Part shown: in pieces, positions 7,820-17,244 of the stretch
Layout of the letters: every line of letters begins with the position of its first letter
Position numbering within the stretch: position 1 is the first letter of the stretch
Assembly (NCBI GenBank): GCA_011170285.1
Contig: DUEE01000009.1
Location: 1 to 57,856 of the forward strand
DNA: 57,856 nt
Direction: 5' to 3'
DNA from: Dehalococcoidia bacterium
GTDB lineage: Bacteria; Chloroflexota; Dehalococcoidia; Dehalococcoidales; W498
The notes under the pieces: model-generated
The model's input: the letters and a program-made list of their open reading frames with translations, nothing else
Database searches by the model: none
What the model was told of the DNA's origin: nothing
Translations under genes and position numbers: made by a program

Positions 7820-10285
7820 CTAGCTCCATTCGCCGGCTTCGGGCCACACCCGCGCCAGCTCTATGGACAGGAGTTTATGTTCGGGTTTGCCCAACCCGGG
7901 GTCTATTTCAAAGAGTTTTATCGCCTCACTCCGAGCTAGCTCCAATAGAGCTATATCAGAAAGCTTAGCCATGCGAAGGTCAGGTAAGCCACTCTGGCGG
8001 GTGCCAAAGAATTCCCCCGGACCTCGCAATCTCAAGTCCTCTTCAGCCAATTGAAAGCCATCCTGAATCTTCTCTATTATATCCAAACGCTGTCTGCCTA
8101 CCTCTGAAGGGTTCTGGGCTAACAGCATGCAGTAGCTTTGCTCCTGTCCTCGCCCTACTCTACCGCGGAACTGGTGTAATTGCGACAGACCAAAACGGTC
8201 GGCGCTCTCCACCAGCATTACAGTAGCATTAGGCACATCTATGCCAACCTCCACCACTGGGGTTGAAACCAGAATATCCAGCTTACCAGCCCGAAAATGA
8301 TGCATCACCTTATCCTTATCCGCCGCCGACATGCGTCCATGAAGCAAGCCCAATCTGAGGTCAGGGAATACTTCCTCGGCTAGACGCTGGTATTCAGCTA
8401 TTGCCGCCTTAGCCTGAATACTCTCTGACTCCTCAATCAAAGGACAGATAATAAAGGATTGACTACCGCTAGCTACCTGGCGACGTAAAAAGGTATAGGC
8501 GCTATCCCTTTGCCCAGGTTTGAGCCATTTCGTCTTTATTACCTGTCTCCCTGGAGGAAGCTGGTCTATAACTGACAGGTCAAGGTCGCCATACAAGGTT
8601 AAGGCTAGAGTTCGTGGAATAGGTGTAGCCGTCATTACCAATACATGGGGATTAAACCCTTTTTGTCGCAGTGCTGAGCGCTGGGTAACTCCAAATCGCT
8701 GCTGCTCATCAACCACAGCTAACCCTAATCGGCGAAACTCCACTCCCTTTTGAACAAGAGCGTGGGTGCCGATAACAATATCAATATCTCCGTCCGAGAT
8801 ACGCTGCTGTAGTTCCTGCTTCCTGACCTGACTAATGTCACCAATAAGTAGTGCCACAGTAAGATAGTGTGATAAAAGCCTGGAATAGCTAGAAAGGTAG
8901 CTCTCTGCTTCCTCTCGATGTCCCACTCTAGACAGAAGCTCACAAATAGCCGAAAAATGCTGCTCAGCCAGAATCTCAGTAGGCGCCATAAATGCCCCCT
9001 GATAGCCATTGGCAGCCGCCACCAGCAGGGCTGCGGTAGCTACCACCGTTTTGCCACTGCCTACCTCCCCTTGCAATAATCGAGACATTGGTCTTGGTTG
9101 CTGTAAATCAGCCAGCAGCTCCCCGAGAACCCTGTGTTGAGCCGCAGTTAGCTCAAAGGGTAGAGACCTTACAAAAGCATCTAGCACCGGTGTCTCGGCA
9201 CTAAAAGGGTTACCCGGCTGACTCTTCTGCCAGTGGCGCTTCTTACTCAGCACGCCCAACTGGAGAAGGAAAAGCTCATCAAAAGCCAGGCGAACCCTTG
9301 CCTTGTCCTTCAGTGCTTCATCTTCTGGATAGTGAGCCTGAGTTATTGCCTCAGGTAGCTCCAATAGGTTACACTGCCCCCTCACCTCTGGGGGTAAAAA
9401 ATCTGCCACCTGCCATGCCCATTGGTCCATAACACCTTTCATTAATTTTCTCACCTGGCGAGGGCGTAATCCCTGAGTGAGAGGGTAAATAGGAACCAGA
9501 CGCCCGGTATGAATTAACTCTTTATCATCCACCAGCTCCCACTCTGGAGACTCAAACACATGTCGCCCCTTAAACAAGCCTACCCTGCCACTGACAACTA
9601 TCCTGGTATTAGTAGCTAGCTTTTTAGCCAAGTAGGGTTGATTAAACCATACTATCCTGACATTACCTGTCTCATCGCCCACAATAGCCTCAGTACTGCG
9701 CCTGTCACCCAGTATAATCTCCTGAGATTGCCACACATTGACAATAATGGTCTGCTCCTCCCCCTCAATAAGCTGCGAAATAGATTTCCTCTGGCTGTAG
9801 TCAAGGTGACGGTGTGGGAAGAAATAGAGTAAATCCCGAACGGTCTTTACCCCCATCTTGTTAAACTTGGCCGCCAGGCTTGAGCTAATGCCCTTAATAA
9901 TAGTAATGGGTGAATCAATGGATTGTTTAGCTACTACACTGGGTCGTCTTGGTCCAGGGGAAAGCCTATCAACTAGTGGGGTTGGCTTTACTCCACCTTT
10001 TTCCTCTTCCCCGCACCCTGTAGCAGCTAAAAAGTGAAGTACATTATTTACCCATTCTTTACGCTGCTGCTTAGTCAAAGAGGCATAATTGGAATTAACA
10101 AGGTGGAGTTTATGAAAACGACTTAGGAGTTGAGAGTTAGTTATTGATTCTATAGCTTGACCAGCCCAATTGCGGAGGAATGTATCCAAACCACCGATTA
10201 CCGCCGAGTCCACATAACCCTTTTTACATTCTAGCTCGAGAATCTTACGCAGAGGCTCAGCATTCATTGACAAATTCATTGACAA
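7820..10285 (-). CDS. recG: ATP-dependent DNA helicase RecG
   Basis: An 821-residue superfamily 2 helicase that reverses stalled forks and processes Holliday junctions. There is an N-terminal extension of about 125 residues, a wedge/OB domain (ITIIKGISSSLAAKFNKMGV onward, residues 128-270), then the helicase core: Walker A GEVGSGKT at 406-413, motif II DEQQRFG, motif III MTATPIPRT and motif VI QFRGRVGRG. Motif II has DEQQ where DEQH is usual. Length is typical of Chloroflexota/Firmicutes RecG. Three ATGs cluster at the start; 10285 follows GGAGG. It is the last gene of the fakA-fakB-fakB-recG cluster. Confidence 0.96.
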   Translation of the reverse strand: MSMNLSMNAEPLRKILELECKKGYVDSAVIGGLDTFLRNWAGQAIESITNSQLLSRFHKLHLVNSNYASLTKQQRKEWVNNVLHFLAATGCGEEEKGGVKPTPLVDRLSPGPRRPSVVAKQSIDSPITIIKGISSSLAAKFNKMGVKTVRDLLYFFPHRHLDYSQRKSISQLIEGEEQTIIVNVWQSQEIILGDRRSTEAIVGDETGNVRIVWFNQPYLAKKLATNTRIVVSGRVGLFKGRHVFESPEWELVDDKELIHTGRLVPIYPLTQGLRPRQVRKLMKGVMDQWAWQVADFLPPEVRGQCNLLELPEAITQAHYPEDEALKDKARVRLAFDELFLLQLGVLSKKRHWQKSQPGNPFSAETPVLDAFVRSLPFELTAAQHRVLGELLADLQQPRPMSRLLQGEVGSGKTVVATAALLVAAANGYQGAFMAPTEILAEQHFSAICELLSRVGHREEAESYLSSYSRLLSHYLTVALLIGDISQVRKQELQQRISDGDIDIVIGTHALVQKGVEFRRLGLAVVDEQQRFGVTQRSALRQKGFNPHVLVMTATPIPRTLALTLYGDLDLSVIDQLPPGRQVIKTKWLKPGQRDSAYTFLRRQVASGSQSFIICPLIEESESIQAKAAIAEYQRLAEEVFPDLRLGLLHGRMSAADKDKVMHHFRAGKLDILVSTPVVEVGIDVPNATVMLVESADRFGLSQLHQFRGRVGRGQEQSYCMLLAQNPSEVGRQRLDIIEKIQDGFQLAEEDLRLRGPGEFFGTRQSGLPDLRMAKLSDIALLELARSEAIKLFEIDPGLGKPEHKLLSIELARVWPEAGEWS

Positions 10286-10318
10286 GTTTCCGCCTCCATT
10301 TGCCTCAGCGGATATCCA

Positions 10319-11158
10319 TTATCTGTCCCCAAACACAGCTACTAGCAAGAGACCAGGGCCTGTATGCGTACCAATTACCGGGGTTGTCTTCGATCGGTAG
10401 ATACGCTCTTTGGGAAATTTAGAACTAAGGCGCTCAACTAATAGCTCGGCATCATCAGGACAGGCAGCATCCTCTATCGCCATCTCTTCAATGTGGGCAA
10501 AGCTCATAACGAAGCTATACAAGTGGTCTATTGCCTTAGCCCGAGAACGCGTTCTGCCCGCAGGCTCAACCACACCATCTTTTAAGGTGATAAGGGGATT
10601 TATTTTAAGTATTGAGCCCAGAAGGGCCTGGGCAGCGCCAATGCGCCCACCCCTTTTGAGGTATTCCAGAGTATCAAAGGCTGCGCGGAAATCCACGGAA
10701 GGAATAGTTTTTCGTGCTATATCTACCACCTCATCAAGGCTAGCCCCAGTTTGAGCTGCCTTAGCCGCCTTCATAACTATGAATCCCTCCGCCATAACCG
10801 CCCATTGTGAATCAATAACCTCTACCCGGCATTTCCGCTCCATTAACCCTATACTTTGTAACGCCACCTCATAAGTACCGCTGAGCTTGGCACTAACAAC
10901 GATGGCAAGAATTTCATCCGTCTCCTTAGCCAGCTTGTCATATGCCTCAGCGAAGCTTCCAGGAGACGGCACTGAAGTGACGGGTAGAGTTTTGCTGTAC
11001 TTCAGCTTTTCGTAGAACTGCTCGGTGGTCAGGTCAACGCCATCCCGATAGACCTCAGTTCCAAAGCGAACATTTAGCGGAATTACTGTAATCCCTAGCT
11101 CGCTGGCTATTTCAAGTGGTAGGTCAGCGACACTATCAGTAACTATTTTAACAGTCAT
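10319..11158 (-). CDS. fakB: DegV family fatty-acid-binding protein, FakB-like, second copy
   Basis: A 279-residue DegV protein. The opening TVKIVTDSVADLPLEIASEL carries the TDS motif that contacts the bound fatty acid, followed by SVPSPGSFAEAY, the VSAKLSGTYEVA segment, the EVIDSQ strand and LKRGGRIGAAQALLG. FakB holds a fatty acid while FakA phosphorylates its carboxyl group, feeding host or salvaged fatty acids into phospholipid synthesis. It lies 11 bases after a paralogue and shares its whole layout with it. Having two adjacent FakB copies suggests different chain preferences. DegV proteins outside Fak systems exist, but the adjacent FakA supports this role. Confidence 0.88.
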   Translation of the reverse strand: MTVKIVTDSVADLPLEIASELGITVIPLNVRFGTEVYRDGVDLTTEQFYEKLKYSKTLPVTSVPSPGSFAEAYDKLAKETDEILAIVVSAKLSGTYEVALQSIGLMERKCRVEVIDSQWAVMAEGFIVMKAAKAAQTGASLDEVVDIARKTIPSVDFRAAFDTLEYLKRGGRIGAAQALLGSILKINPLITLKDGVVEPAGRTRSRAKAIDHLYSFVMSFAHIEEMAIEDAACPDDAELLVERLSSKFPKERIYRSKTTPVIGTHTGPGLLLVAVFGDR

Positions 11159-11169
11159 TGACTACTTGT

Positions 11170-12006
11170 TTATGCCTCTAGAACGGATACCGCCATGGCA
11201 CTAGGTCCGGCGTATGTTCCCACCACCGGGCTAATTGTTGAACTGTAGATACGCTCTTTGGGGAATAACGAGCCGAAGCGCTCAATCAGCTTGTCGGCAT
11301 CATCAGGGGTAGTAGAGTGCTCCACTGCCAGCCCCTCAATGTTCGGGAAGCCAGCTACAGAATTGTATAGATAATCCATACCTGCCGCTCTGGAGCGAAC
11401 CCTGGTTAAAGGAGACATTTCGCCATCTTTCACAGTAAGAATTGGCTTTATTGATAACATTGCACCCAGCAGCCCCTGTGCCTTGCCGATACGCCCCCCC
11501 TTGGCTAGATATTTGAGGGTGTCAAAAAACGCAAAAAGGTGCGACCGAGGTATGGCCCTACGCACTAAATCAGTAACCTCATCTAAGTTTGCTCCAGCCT
11601 GGACTGCCTTGGCAGCAGCAATAACTATAAGCCCCAGACCCATTGCTACCGTTAGCGAGTCAATCACTTCAATACGGCATTTCTCATCCACCATACTCTT
11701 GGCGGCAAGCGCTGACTGATAGGTGCCACTGAGCTTGGTGGATAGAGTAATGACTAGAATTTCATCGGTTTCCTCAGCTAGCTTGTTATAGACATCAACG
11801 AAAGCACCGGGAGGGGGCTGCGTGGTAGTCGGCCAGATAGGGTCGTGAACCAACCTGTGATAGAATTCATCCGTGGACATAGTAATCCGGTCAAGAAAGG
11901 ATTCCTTACCAAAAGAGACAGTTAGAGGCACAACAGTAATTCCTAGCCCTTCGGCTATATCATCGGTAATATCAGACAGGCTATCGGTTACTATTTGGAC
12001 TGTCAT
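11170..12006 (-). CDS. fakB: DegV family fatty-acid-binding protein, FakB-like, first copy
   Basis: A 278-residue DegV protein, paralogous along its full length to the next gene on the strand. It shows VQIVTDSLSDITDDIAEGL, the TQPPPGAFVDVYNKL loop (SVPSPGSF in the other copy), LSTKLSGTYQSAL, the IEVIDSLTVAMGLG segment and LAKGGRIGKAQGLLG. The start ATG at 12006 follows AGGAGG. It begins 22 bases after FakA ends, so the three form one transcript. The loop differing between the copies lies near the ligand pocket in known FakB structures, which hints at different fatty acids. Confidence 0.88.
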   Translation of the reverse strand: MTVQIVTDSLSDITDDIAEGLGITVVPLTVSFGKESFLDRITMSTDEFYHRLVHDPIWPTTTQPPPGAFVDVYNKLAEETDEILVITLSTKLSGTYQSALAAKSMVDEKCRIEVIDSLTVAMGLGLIVIAAAKAVQAGANLDEVTDLVRRAIPRSHLFAFFDTLKYLAKGGRIGKAQGLLGAMLSIKPILTVKDGEMSPLTRVRSRAAGMDYLYNSVAGFPNIEGLAVEHSTTPDDADKLIERFGSLFPKERIYSSTISPVVGTYAGPSAMAVSVLEA

Positions 12007-12028
12007 TGCCTAACCTCCTATATGCTTA

Positions 12029-13663
12029 CTATTCTATGGAAACAATGTAGTTATAGTGAGGCTGCCCTCCCCGAACTACATCAACCTGAAGCTGAGAGTA
12101 CTGCTCACGAATACTGGCGCTGACCTGTTCCGCCTCAGCTAGATCAGTGTCCGCTCCATAATAGATGGTAATTATTTCAGCTTTGTTTAAATCTAGCTTA
12201 GCCAGCATCTTATTAAGGACATCAGTAGTATTATTACCTACCGCTAGCAAATCTCCATCTAGAAGACCGATAGCTTGGTTTTTCTTAATGGTCAGACCAT
12301 TAAGCTGAGTTGAGCGCACAGCTCGGGTAATTTCAATAGACTTAATTGCTGATTTTGCCTCTGTCATAAGCTGGGCGTTTGTCTCCAGGTCAGCCTCATA
12401 GTCAAAGGCTAAAAGGGCAGCCACACCCTGTGGGGTTGTTTCCGTAGGCACCACCTTAACAATTTTCGTGGTTAGAGACTGAACTTGCTCAGCGGAAAGC
12501 ACTACATTTTTGTTATTAGGTAAAATAATAACCTTGTCTGAAACCACTGACTCTACAGCCTGAAGCAGTTCCTTAGTGCTGGGGTTCATTGTCTGTCCAC
12601 CAGGGACAATAACCGCTGCCCCTAGGCTGGTATAAATATCACTAAGCCCATCACCTGAAATAACAGCCACTACAGCAATATCAACCGCTGGCATTCTCTC
12701 CTTCTGCATCTTTAAGAAGTCCTGATATTGCTCGTCCATGTTAACTATATTTATCTCATGCAGAGTGCCCAGGGAAGCAACATAATGGATAACACTGCCC
12801 GGGTCATAGGTGTGGATATGAACCCTAATTGTAGATTCATCACCGGCGACGATTAAAGATTGCCCTTTCTTCCCTAGCTTTGTTCTGAGCTTATCTGGGT
12901 TAAGTCCCGCCCCCCTAATCACAAAATTAGTGCAATATCCATAGGGTACCTCCTCATCTGTCACTACATGGGGCAACCTAGTAACCAGAGGTATATTACT
13001 GGCTATCATTTGTGGTTTGCGGAACTGCATCTGCTCTGCCTCACCCCTAAGGTAACGGAGTGCACCCTCCAGAATGGTATATAGACCTTGCCCACCAGCA
13101 TCCACCACTCCCGCCTCCCTCAACACCGGCAGAAGGCTAGGTGTATTAGCTACCGACTCATTAGCGGCATTAACTATCGCCTCCATAACCGATATCAGGT
13201 CGCCGTTGCCGCTGGAGGCTTGCTCCTGAGCAGCCGATGCCGCTTCTCTAACCACAGTAAGAATGGTTCCCTCTACGGGGTTGCTTAACCCCTTATAAGC
13301 CATCGTGGATCCCTGGAGCAAGGCATCAGCTAGGTCACTGCCAGTAAACGATTCCTTTTTTACCAAACCTTGGGCTAGACCACGCCAAATCTGTGACAGG
13401 ATTACCCCGCTATTACCCCGAGCCCCCATAAGTGCTCCTTTTGCCATAGCTAGAGCCACTGCCGAAGCACTACGGTCAGGAGCCTGGTATGCCTCCTCAA
13501 CTGTGGAACGCATAGTAAGCAACATATTAGTCCCGCAATCGCCATCAGGTACAGGGAAAACATTCAGGGCATCAATATCAGGCACACTCTTCTCTAACCA
13601 GGTAGTAGCGGTAGCAAACATATCCCTTAGCTCTTGCCCCGTGATAGATTCAATTTGTTTCAT
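12029..13663 (-). CDS. fakA: Fatty acid kinase catalytic subunit FakA (DAK2/YloV family)
   Basis: About 544 residues. An N-terminal DhaL/DAK2 ATP-binding domain carries NVFPVPDGDCGTNMLLTM (residues 34-51), MGARGNSGVILSQIWRG and DAGGQGLYTILEG. A middle domain and a C-terminal domain follow (IITIYYGADTDLAEA). FakA transfers phosphate from ATP to a fatty acid carried by FakB. I choose ATG 13663, since AAGGAGGAGGTGGA lies just upstream; an in-frame ATG at 13711 would translate this ribosome binding site as glycines. It heads a cluster fakA-fakB-fakB-recG and is divergent from rpmB, close to the rpmB-yloV-recG neighbourhood known from Firmicutes, minus the Asp23-type gene. Confidence 0.92.
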   Translation of the reverse strand: MKQIESITGQELRDMFATATTWLEKSVPDIDALNVFPVPDGDCGTNMLLTMRSTVEEAYQAPDRSASAVALAMAKGALMGARGNSGVILSQIWRGLAQGLVKKESFTGSDLADALLQGSTMAYKGLSNPVEGTILTVVREAASAAQEQASSGNGDLISVMEAIVNAANESVANTPSLLPVLREAGVVDAGGQGLYTILEGALRYLRGEAEQMQFRKPQMIASNIPLVTRLPHVVTDEEVPYGYCTNFVIRGAGLNPDKLRTKLGKKGQSLIVAGDESTIRVHIHTYDPGSVIHYVASLGTLHEINIVNMDEQYQDFLKMQKERMPAVDIAVVAVISGDGLSDIYTSLGAAVIVPGGQTMNPSTKELLQAVESVVSDKVIILPNNKNVVLSAEQVQSLTTKIVKVVPTETTPQGVAALLAFDYEADLETNAQLMTEAKSAIKSIEITRAVRSTQLNGLTIKKNQAIGLLDGDLLAVGNNTTDVLNKMLAKLDLNKAEIITIYYGADTDLAEAEQVSASIREQYSQLQVDVVRGGQPHYNYIVSIE

Positions 13664-13755
13664 TCCACCTCCTCCTTGCCAAACAGATTTATCCGTGCTA
13701 ATATTAAGCAACTATTTTAAAACAAAGCTATTTATTAGTCAAAGGAGAGGAAGTA

Positions 13756-13953
13756 TTGAAGTGCGATTTATGCAGTAAGTCACCTCAACATGGGCATAAT
13801 GTGAGTCACTCTAAGCGTCACACCAATCGTCGCTGGATGCCCAATATTCACCCAGTTACCATCATCATAGATGGTCAGCCTAAACGGCTCAACCTATGTA
13901 CCAGATGCCTGCGCAATCAACATAAAGTGGCTAAAAAGCTACCTCCAAGCTAG
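13756..13953 (+). CDS. rpmB: Ribosomal protein L28, zinc-binding type
   Basis: A 65-residue basic protein of the 50S subunit. KCDLCSKSPQHGHNVSHSKR at the N-terminus and LCTRCLRNQHKVAK near the end give two CxxC pairs, so this is the zinc-binding form. RRWMPNIHPV in the middle is an L28 hallmark. The start is TTG 13756 behind AAAGGAGAGG. It is divergent from fakA with only about 90 bases for both promoters. Its last 23 bases overlap the 3' end of rpe on the other strand. Confidence 0.95.
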   Translation: MKCDLCSKSPQHGHNVSHSKRHTNRRWMPNIHPVTIIIDGQPKRLNLCTRCLRNQHKVAKKLPPS

Positions 13954-14611
13954 ACCTTATCTTTCCCAGGGCTTCACTTATAGTTTGTTCTGAATTAAAC
14001 ACGGCTGACCCGGCTGCTAATACTCTGGCTCCGGCTCTTACTACTCTGGGGGCAACATTAGCATTGATGCCACCATCCACTGCAAGCTCAGTGGCCAAGT
14101 TTTTTCTGTCCAACTCTGCCCGCAAATGGGCTACCTTATCTAGCATAGCCTCAATAAAGGTCTGTCCTCCAAAACCGGGATTGACCGTCAATACTAGGAC
14201 TAAATCAAGGTAGGGAAGAACCTCCGCGAGCGTGTCTATAGGTGTGCCCGGATTGAGAGCAACCCCAGCCTTTATCCCAGCTTTCTTAGCTCTGTGCACT
14301 ACTCGGTGTATATCAGGACAGGCTTCTATATGACAAGTGATAATATCGGCTCCGGCATCAATAAATTGGCTGATTTGCTGTTCCGGTTCCTCAATCATAA
14401 GGTGGACATCCAGCGGCAGTTTAGTCCATTTACGGATAGCGGTTACTACAAGAGCACCGACGGTTATTTGAGGCACAAAATGCCCGTCCATGACATCTAT
14501 GTGGATATAGTCAGCGCCAGCCTTAGTCGCCTCAGCTACCTGCTCACCAAGACGACCAAAATCGGCAGATAGAATAGAGGGGGCAAGCTTAATTTTTTGG
14601 CTACTTCCCAA
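13931..14611 (-). CDS. rpe: Ribulose-phosphate 3-epimerase
   Basis: A TIM-barrel enzyme that interconverts ribulose 5-phosphate and xylulose 5-phosphate in the pentose phosphate pathway. Motifs are APSILSADFGRLGEQV, YIHIDVMDGHFVPQIT, LDVHLMIEEP, MTVNPGFGGQTF-like (LTVNPGFGGQTF here) and ELAVDGGINANVA, with the metal-binding His and Asp residues present. The most likely start is TTG 14611, nine bases behind GGAG; an upstream ATG at 14626 would add five residues. It overlaps the argH stop by 11 bases and is therefore translated from the arginine operon. The 3' ends of rpe and rpmB overlap convergently. Confidence 0.93.
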   Translation of the reverse strand: MGSSQKIKLAPSILSADFGRLGEQVAEATKAGADYIHIDVMDGHFVPQITVGALVVTAIRKWTKLPLDVHLMIEEPEQQISQFIDAGADIITCHIEACPDIHRVVHRAKKAGIKAGVALNPGTPIDTLAEVLPYLDLVLVLTVNPGFGGQTFIEAMLDKVAHLRAELDRKNLATELAVDGGINANVAPRVVRAGARVLAAGSAVFNSEQTISEALGKIRSSLEVAF

Positions 14612-15986
14612 GACTGAAATCTCCAATTATTTTTTTGGCAGTGGCTATCGCCTGCTCTACTTGTTTCGGGGCGGTGCCGCCGATAATATCCCTAGCCGCC
14701 AGAGATGACTCTATTGTAATTGAGTAAACATCTTCGCTAAATAAGGGACAAAAATCCTTATATTTAGTAAGGCTAAGCTCACTAAATGATTTGCCCTTCT
14801 CCATAGCGTAGTTTACCAACCTAGCCACTATATCATAGGCGGTACGGAATGATTCTCCCTTTTTGACTAAATAGTCAGCCAGATCAGTGGCTAGAATGTA
14901 GCCTCGCCTAACCGCCTTCTCCGTATTTACAGTTTTAACTTTGATGGTTTCAAACATGCCGCTAAATACTTCCAGGGTAGATAGCAATGTATCTATGGTA
15001 TCAAATAAACCCTCCTTATCCTCCTGCATATCTCTATTATAGGACAAGGGGAGACCTTTCATAGTGACCAGTAGTGCTATAAGCTTGCCATAGACCCGTC
15101 CTGCCTTACCCCGAACCAGTTCGGCGACATCAGGATTCTTCTTTTGGGGCATAATGCTTGAGCTAGTGGCATACGCCTCATCAAGCTCAATAAAATCGAA
15201 CTCGGCTGAAGTCCACAGGATAATCTCCTCAGCCAGTCGGGAGAGGTGCATCATACACAGGCTAGCTGCTGCTTCATATTCCACTACAAAATCTCTATCA
15301 GAGACAGCATCAATGCTATTCTGACTTATCTGGCTAAAGCCTAATTGGCGGGCTAAGAACTCCCGGTCAATATTGTAGGCTACGCCAGCTATAGCCCCGC
15401 TACCTAAGGGCATGACATCGGTTCTCTTGAGGCAATCACTAAACCTGTCAGCATCCCTCTGGAGCATTTCAAAATGGGCTAATAGGTGATGAGCCAGAAG
15501 CACCGGTTGTGCTGGCTGCAAATGGGTATATCCTGGCATAATTACACCCTTATTTATTTCAGCCAGGTTAATTAAAGCCTGCTGGAATGCTTTTAGCTTG
15601 ACCAAGGTATTAGAGATTGCTTCCTTAGCCAAAAGACGCAAATCCAGAGCCACCTGGTCATTTCTAGAACGAGCCGTATGGAGTTTACCACCTACCTCAC
15701 CTACCTTGTCCAGTAACCGGGCCTCAATATGCATATGTATATCTTCCAACTCAGGCTTGAACTGAAATTTACCCTGCTCTATTTCCTGTATAATAGAGGC
15801 AAGTCCACTAATAATAATCTCCGCCTCTTCTGCTTGGATTATGCCCTGCTTTGCCAGCATCCTGGCGTGGGCAATACTGCCAGCAATATCATAAGGATAT
15901 AACCGCCAATCAAAGGGGATAGAGGCGGTATATTCGGTTACCAATTTATCGGCATCCTTATGGAAACGACCACGAATATGGCTCAT
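14601..15986 (-). CDS. argH: Argininosuccinate lyase
   Basis: A 461-residue member of the fumarase/aspartase superfamily that splits argininosuccinate to arginine and fumarate, the last arginine step. The signature SSIMPQKKNPDVAELVRGK holds the catalytic serine loop, and HTARSRNDQVALDLRL and GYTHLQPAQPVLL are the other conserved regions. Full length with an intact active site. Start ATG 15986, twelve bases after argG ends. It is the fifth gene in argJ-argB-argD-argG-argH-rpe. Confidence 0.97.
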   Translation of the reverse strand: MSHIRGRFHKDADKLVTEYTASIPFDWRLYPYDIAGSIAHARMLAKQGIIQAEEAEIIISGLASIIQEIEQGKFQFKPELEDIHMHIEARLLDKVGEVGGKLHTARSRNDQVALDLRLLAKEAISNTLVKLKAFQQALINLAEINKGVIMPGYTHLQPAQPVLLAHHLLAHFEMLQRDADRFSDCLKRTDVMPLGSGAIAGVAYNIDREFLARQLGFSQISQNSIDAVSDRDFVVEYEAAASLCMMHLSRLAEEIILWTSAEFDFIELDEAYATSSSIMPQKKNPDVAELVRGKAGRVYGKLIALLVTMKGLPLSYNRDMQEDKEGLFDTIDTLLSTLEVFSGMFETIKVKTVNTEKAVRRGYILATDLADYLVKKGESFRTAYDIVARLVNYAMEKGKSFSELSLTKYKDFCPLFSEDVYSITIESSLAARDIIGGTAPKQVEQAIATAKKIIGDFSLGK

Positions 15987-15998
15987 TTAGTATCTTCC

Positions 15999-17213
15999 TT
16001 ATTTCTTTATCTCCAAGGTACTAATACCCTGCACCTGTGCCTGGGTTCTGACCGGTAATCCCCAGATATGAATAAAGCCGGGGGAGGCACTCTGGTCAAA
16101 CTCATCGCCCTTATCATAGGTAGCCAGACCATAGCTATACAGTGAGTTAGGTGATTTCCGCCCGACAACATTTGAGCTTCCCTTAAATAGCTTCAATCGC
16201 ACGGCTCCAGTAACAGAACGCTGTGAGCTCTTAACATAGGCAGTCAAATCTTGATGGAGTGAGGTGAACCACAGACCGTTATAGATAAGGTCGGCATATT
16301 CCTGGGCTACCCTCTGCTTAAACCGTAGTTGGTCTTTGGCTAAGGTCATCGCCTCCAGAGCCCGGTGCGCCTGGAGTAGAACTAATGCTGCTGGCGCCTC
16401 GTAAATTTCCCTTGACTTTATCCCCACCAGTCTGTTCTCCAAATGGTCAACCCTACCTACCCCATGCCTGCCGGCTAATTCATTTAGTCGTTGAATCAAG
16501 CTAACGCCATCTAATTCCTGCCCATCAATGGCAACCGGAATTCCTTTGTCAAAGCCAATCTCAACATAGTCTGGTATATCGGGAGCCTGACTAGGCGACC
16601 TTGTCCAGGTAAATACTTCTTCGGGGGATTCAACCCACGGGTCTTCAAGAACCCCACACTCAATACTCCTCCCCCATAGGTTTTCATCAATGGAATAGGG
16701 ACTGGCGACAGTAATAGGCACCGGAATGCCATAGCGCTGAGCATAGTTAATGGTTTGTTCACGGGTCATACCCCACTCTCGAGCCGGAGCTATAATTTTG
16801 AGACCGGGTGACAGGGCGCTAATGCTTACCTCAAACCGCACCTGGTCATTTCCCTTGCCGGTGCAACCATGAGCCACCACTGAAGCCCCTGCTTCAAGGG
16901 CTGCATCTACTAATAGCTTAGCCATTAACGGACGAGATAAGGCAGTAGCTAATGGGTATAGTTCCTCATAGATAGCATCTGCCTGTAGTGCTGGAAAAAT
17001 AAAATGGTTTACAAATAACTCCTTAGCATCCGCCACTAATGCCTTCAACGCACCGGCTTTAAGTGCCTTTTCCCGAATAGCCGAGAAGTCACGCTCATTC
17101 CCAACATCAATGGTAAGCGTAATAACATCCAGATTATATTTTTCTTTGAGCCACTTGATGGCTACTGATGTATCCAAGCCACCGCTGTAAGCCAATATTA
17201 CTTTATCTGACAC
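15999..17213 (-). CDS. argG: Argininosuccinate synthase
   Basis: A 404-residue enzyme that joins citrulline and aspartate with ATP. The N-terminal PP-loop is AYSGGLDTSVAIKWL (residues 8-22), then VAHGCTGKGNDQVRFE and SPYSIDENLWGRSIE, all hallmarks of ArgG. Length and order are normal. It begins about 30 bases after the argD stop in the same direction and ends 12 bases before argH. No argF or argC is found here, so ornithine carbamoyltransferase and the reductase must be elsewhere. Confidence 0.97.
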   Translation of the reverse strand: MSDKVILAYSGGLDTSVAIKWLKEKYNLDVITLTIDVGNERDFSAIREKALKAGALKALVADAKELFVNHFIFPALQADAIYEELYPLATALSRPLMAKLLVDAALEAGASVVAHGCTGKGNDQVRFEVSISALSPGLKIIAPAREWGMTREQTINYAQRYGIPVPITVASPYSIDENLWGRSIECGVLEDPWVESPEEVFTWTRSPSQAPDIPDYVEIGFDKGIPVAIDGQELDGVSLIQRLNELAGRHGVGRVDHLENRLVGIKSREIYEAPAALVLLQAHRALEAMTLAKDQLRFKQRVAQEYADLIYNGLWFTSLHQDLTAYVKSSQRSVTGAVRLKLFKGSSNVVGRKSPNSLYSYGLATYDKGDEFDQSASPGFIHIWGLPVRTQAQVQGISTLEIKK

Positions 17214-17244
17214 TGTGAACCTCCCTTAAACTAAGAACTTATTA

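Noticed and set aside
13664-13711. Longer fakA start at 13711
   Set aside because: It would translate the ribosome binding site AGGAGGAGGTGG as a run of glycines.
13305-13778. 157-codon plus-strand frame opposite fakA
   Set aside because: Shadow of the strong FakA coding frame; no ribosome binding site or family.
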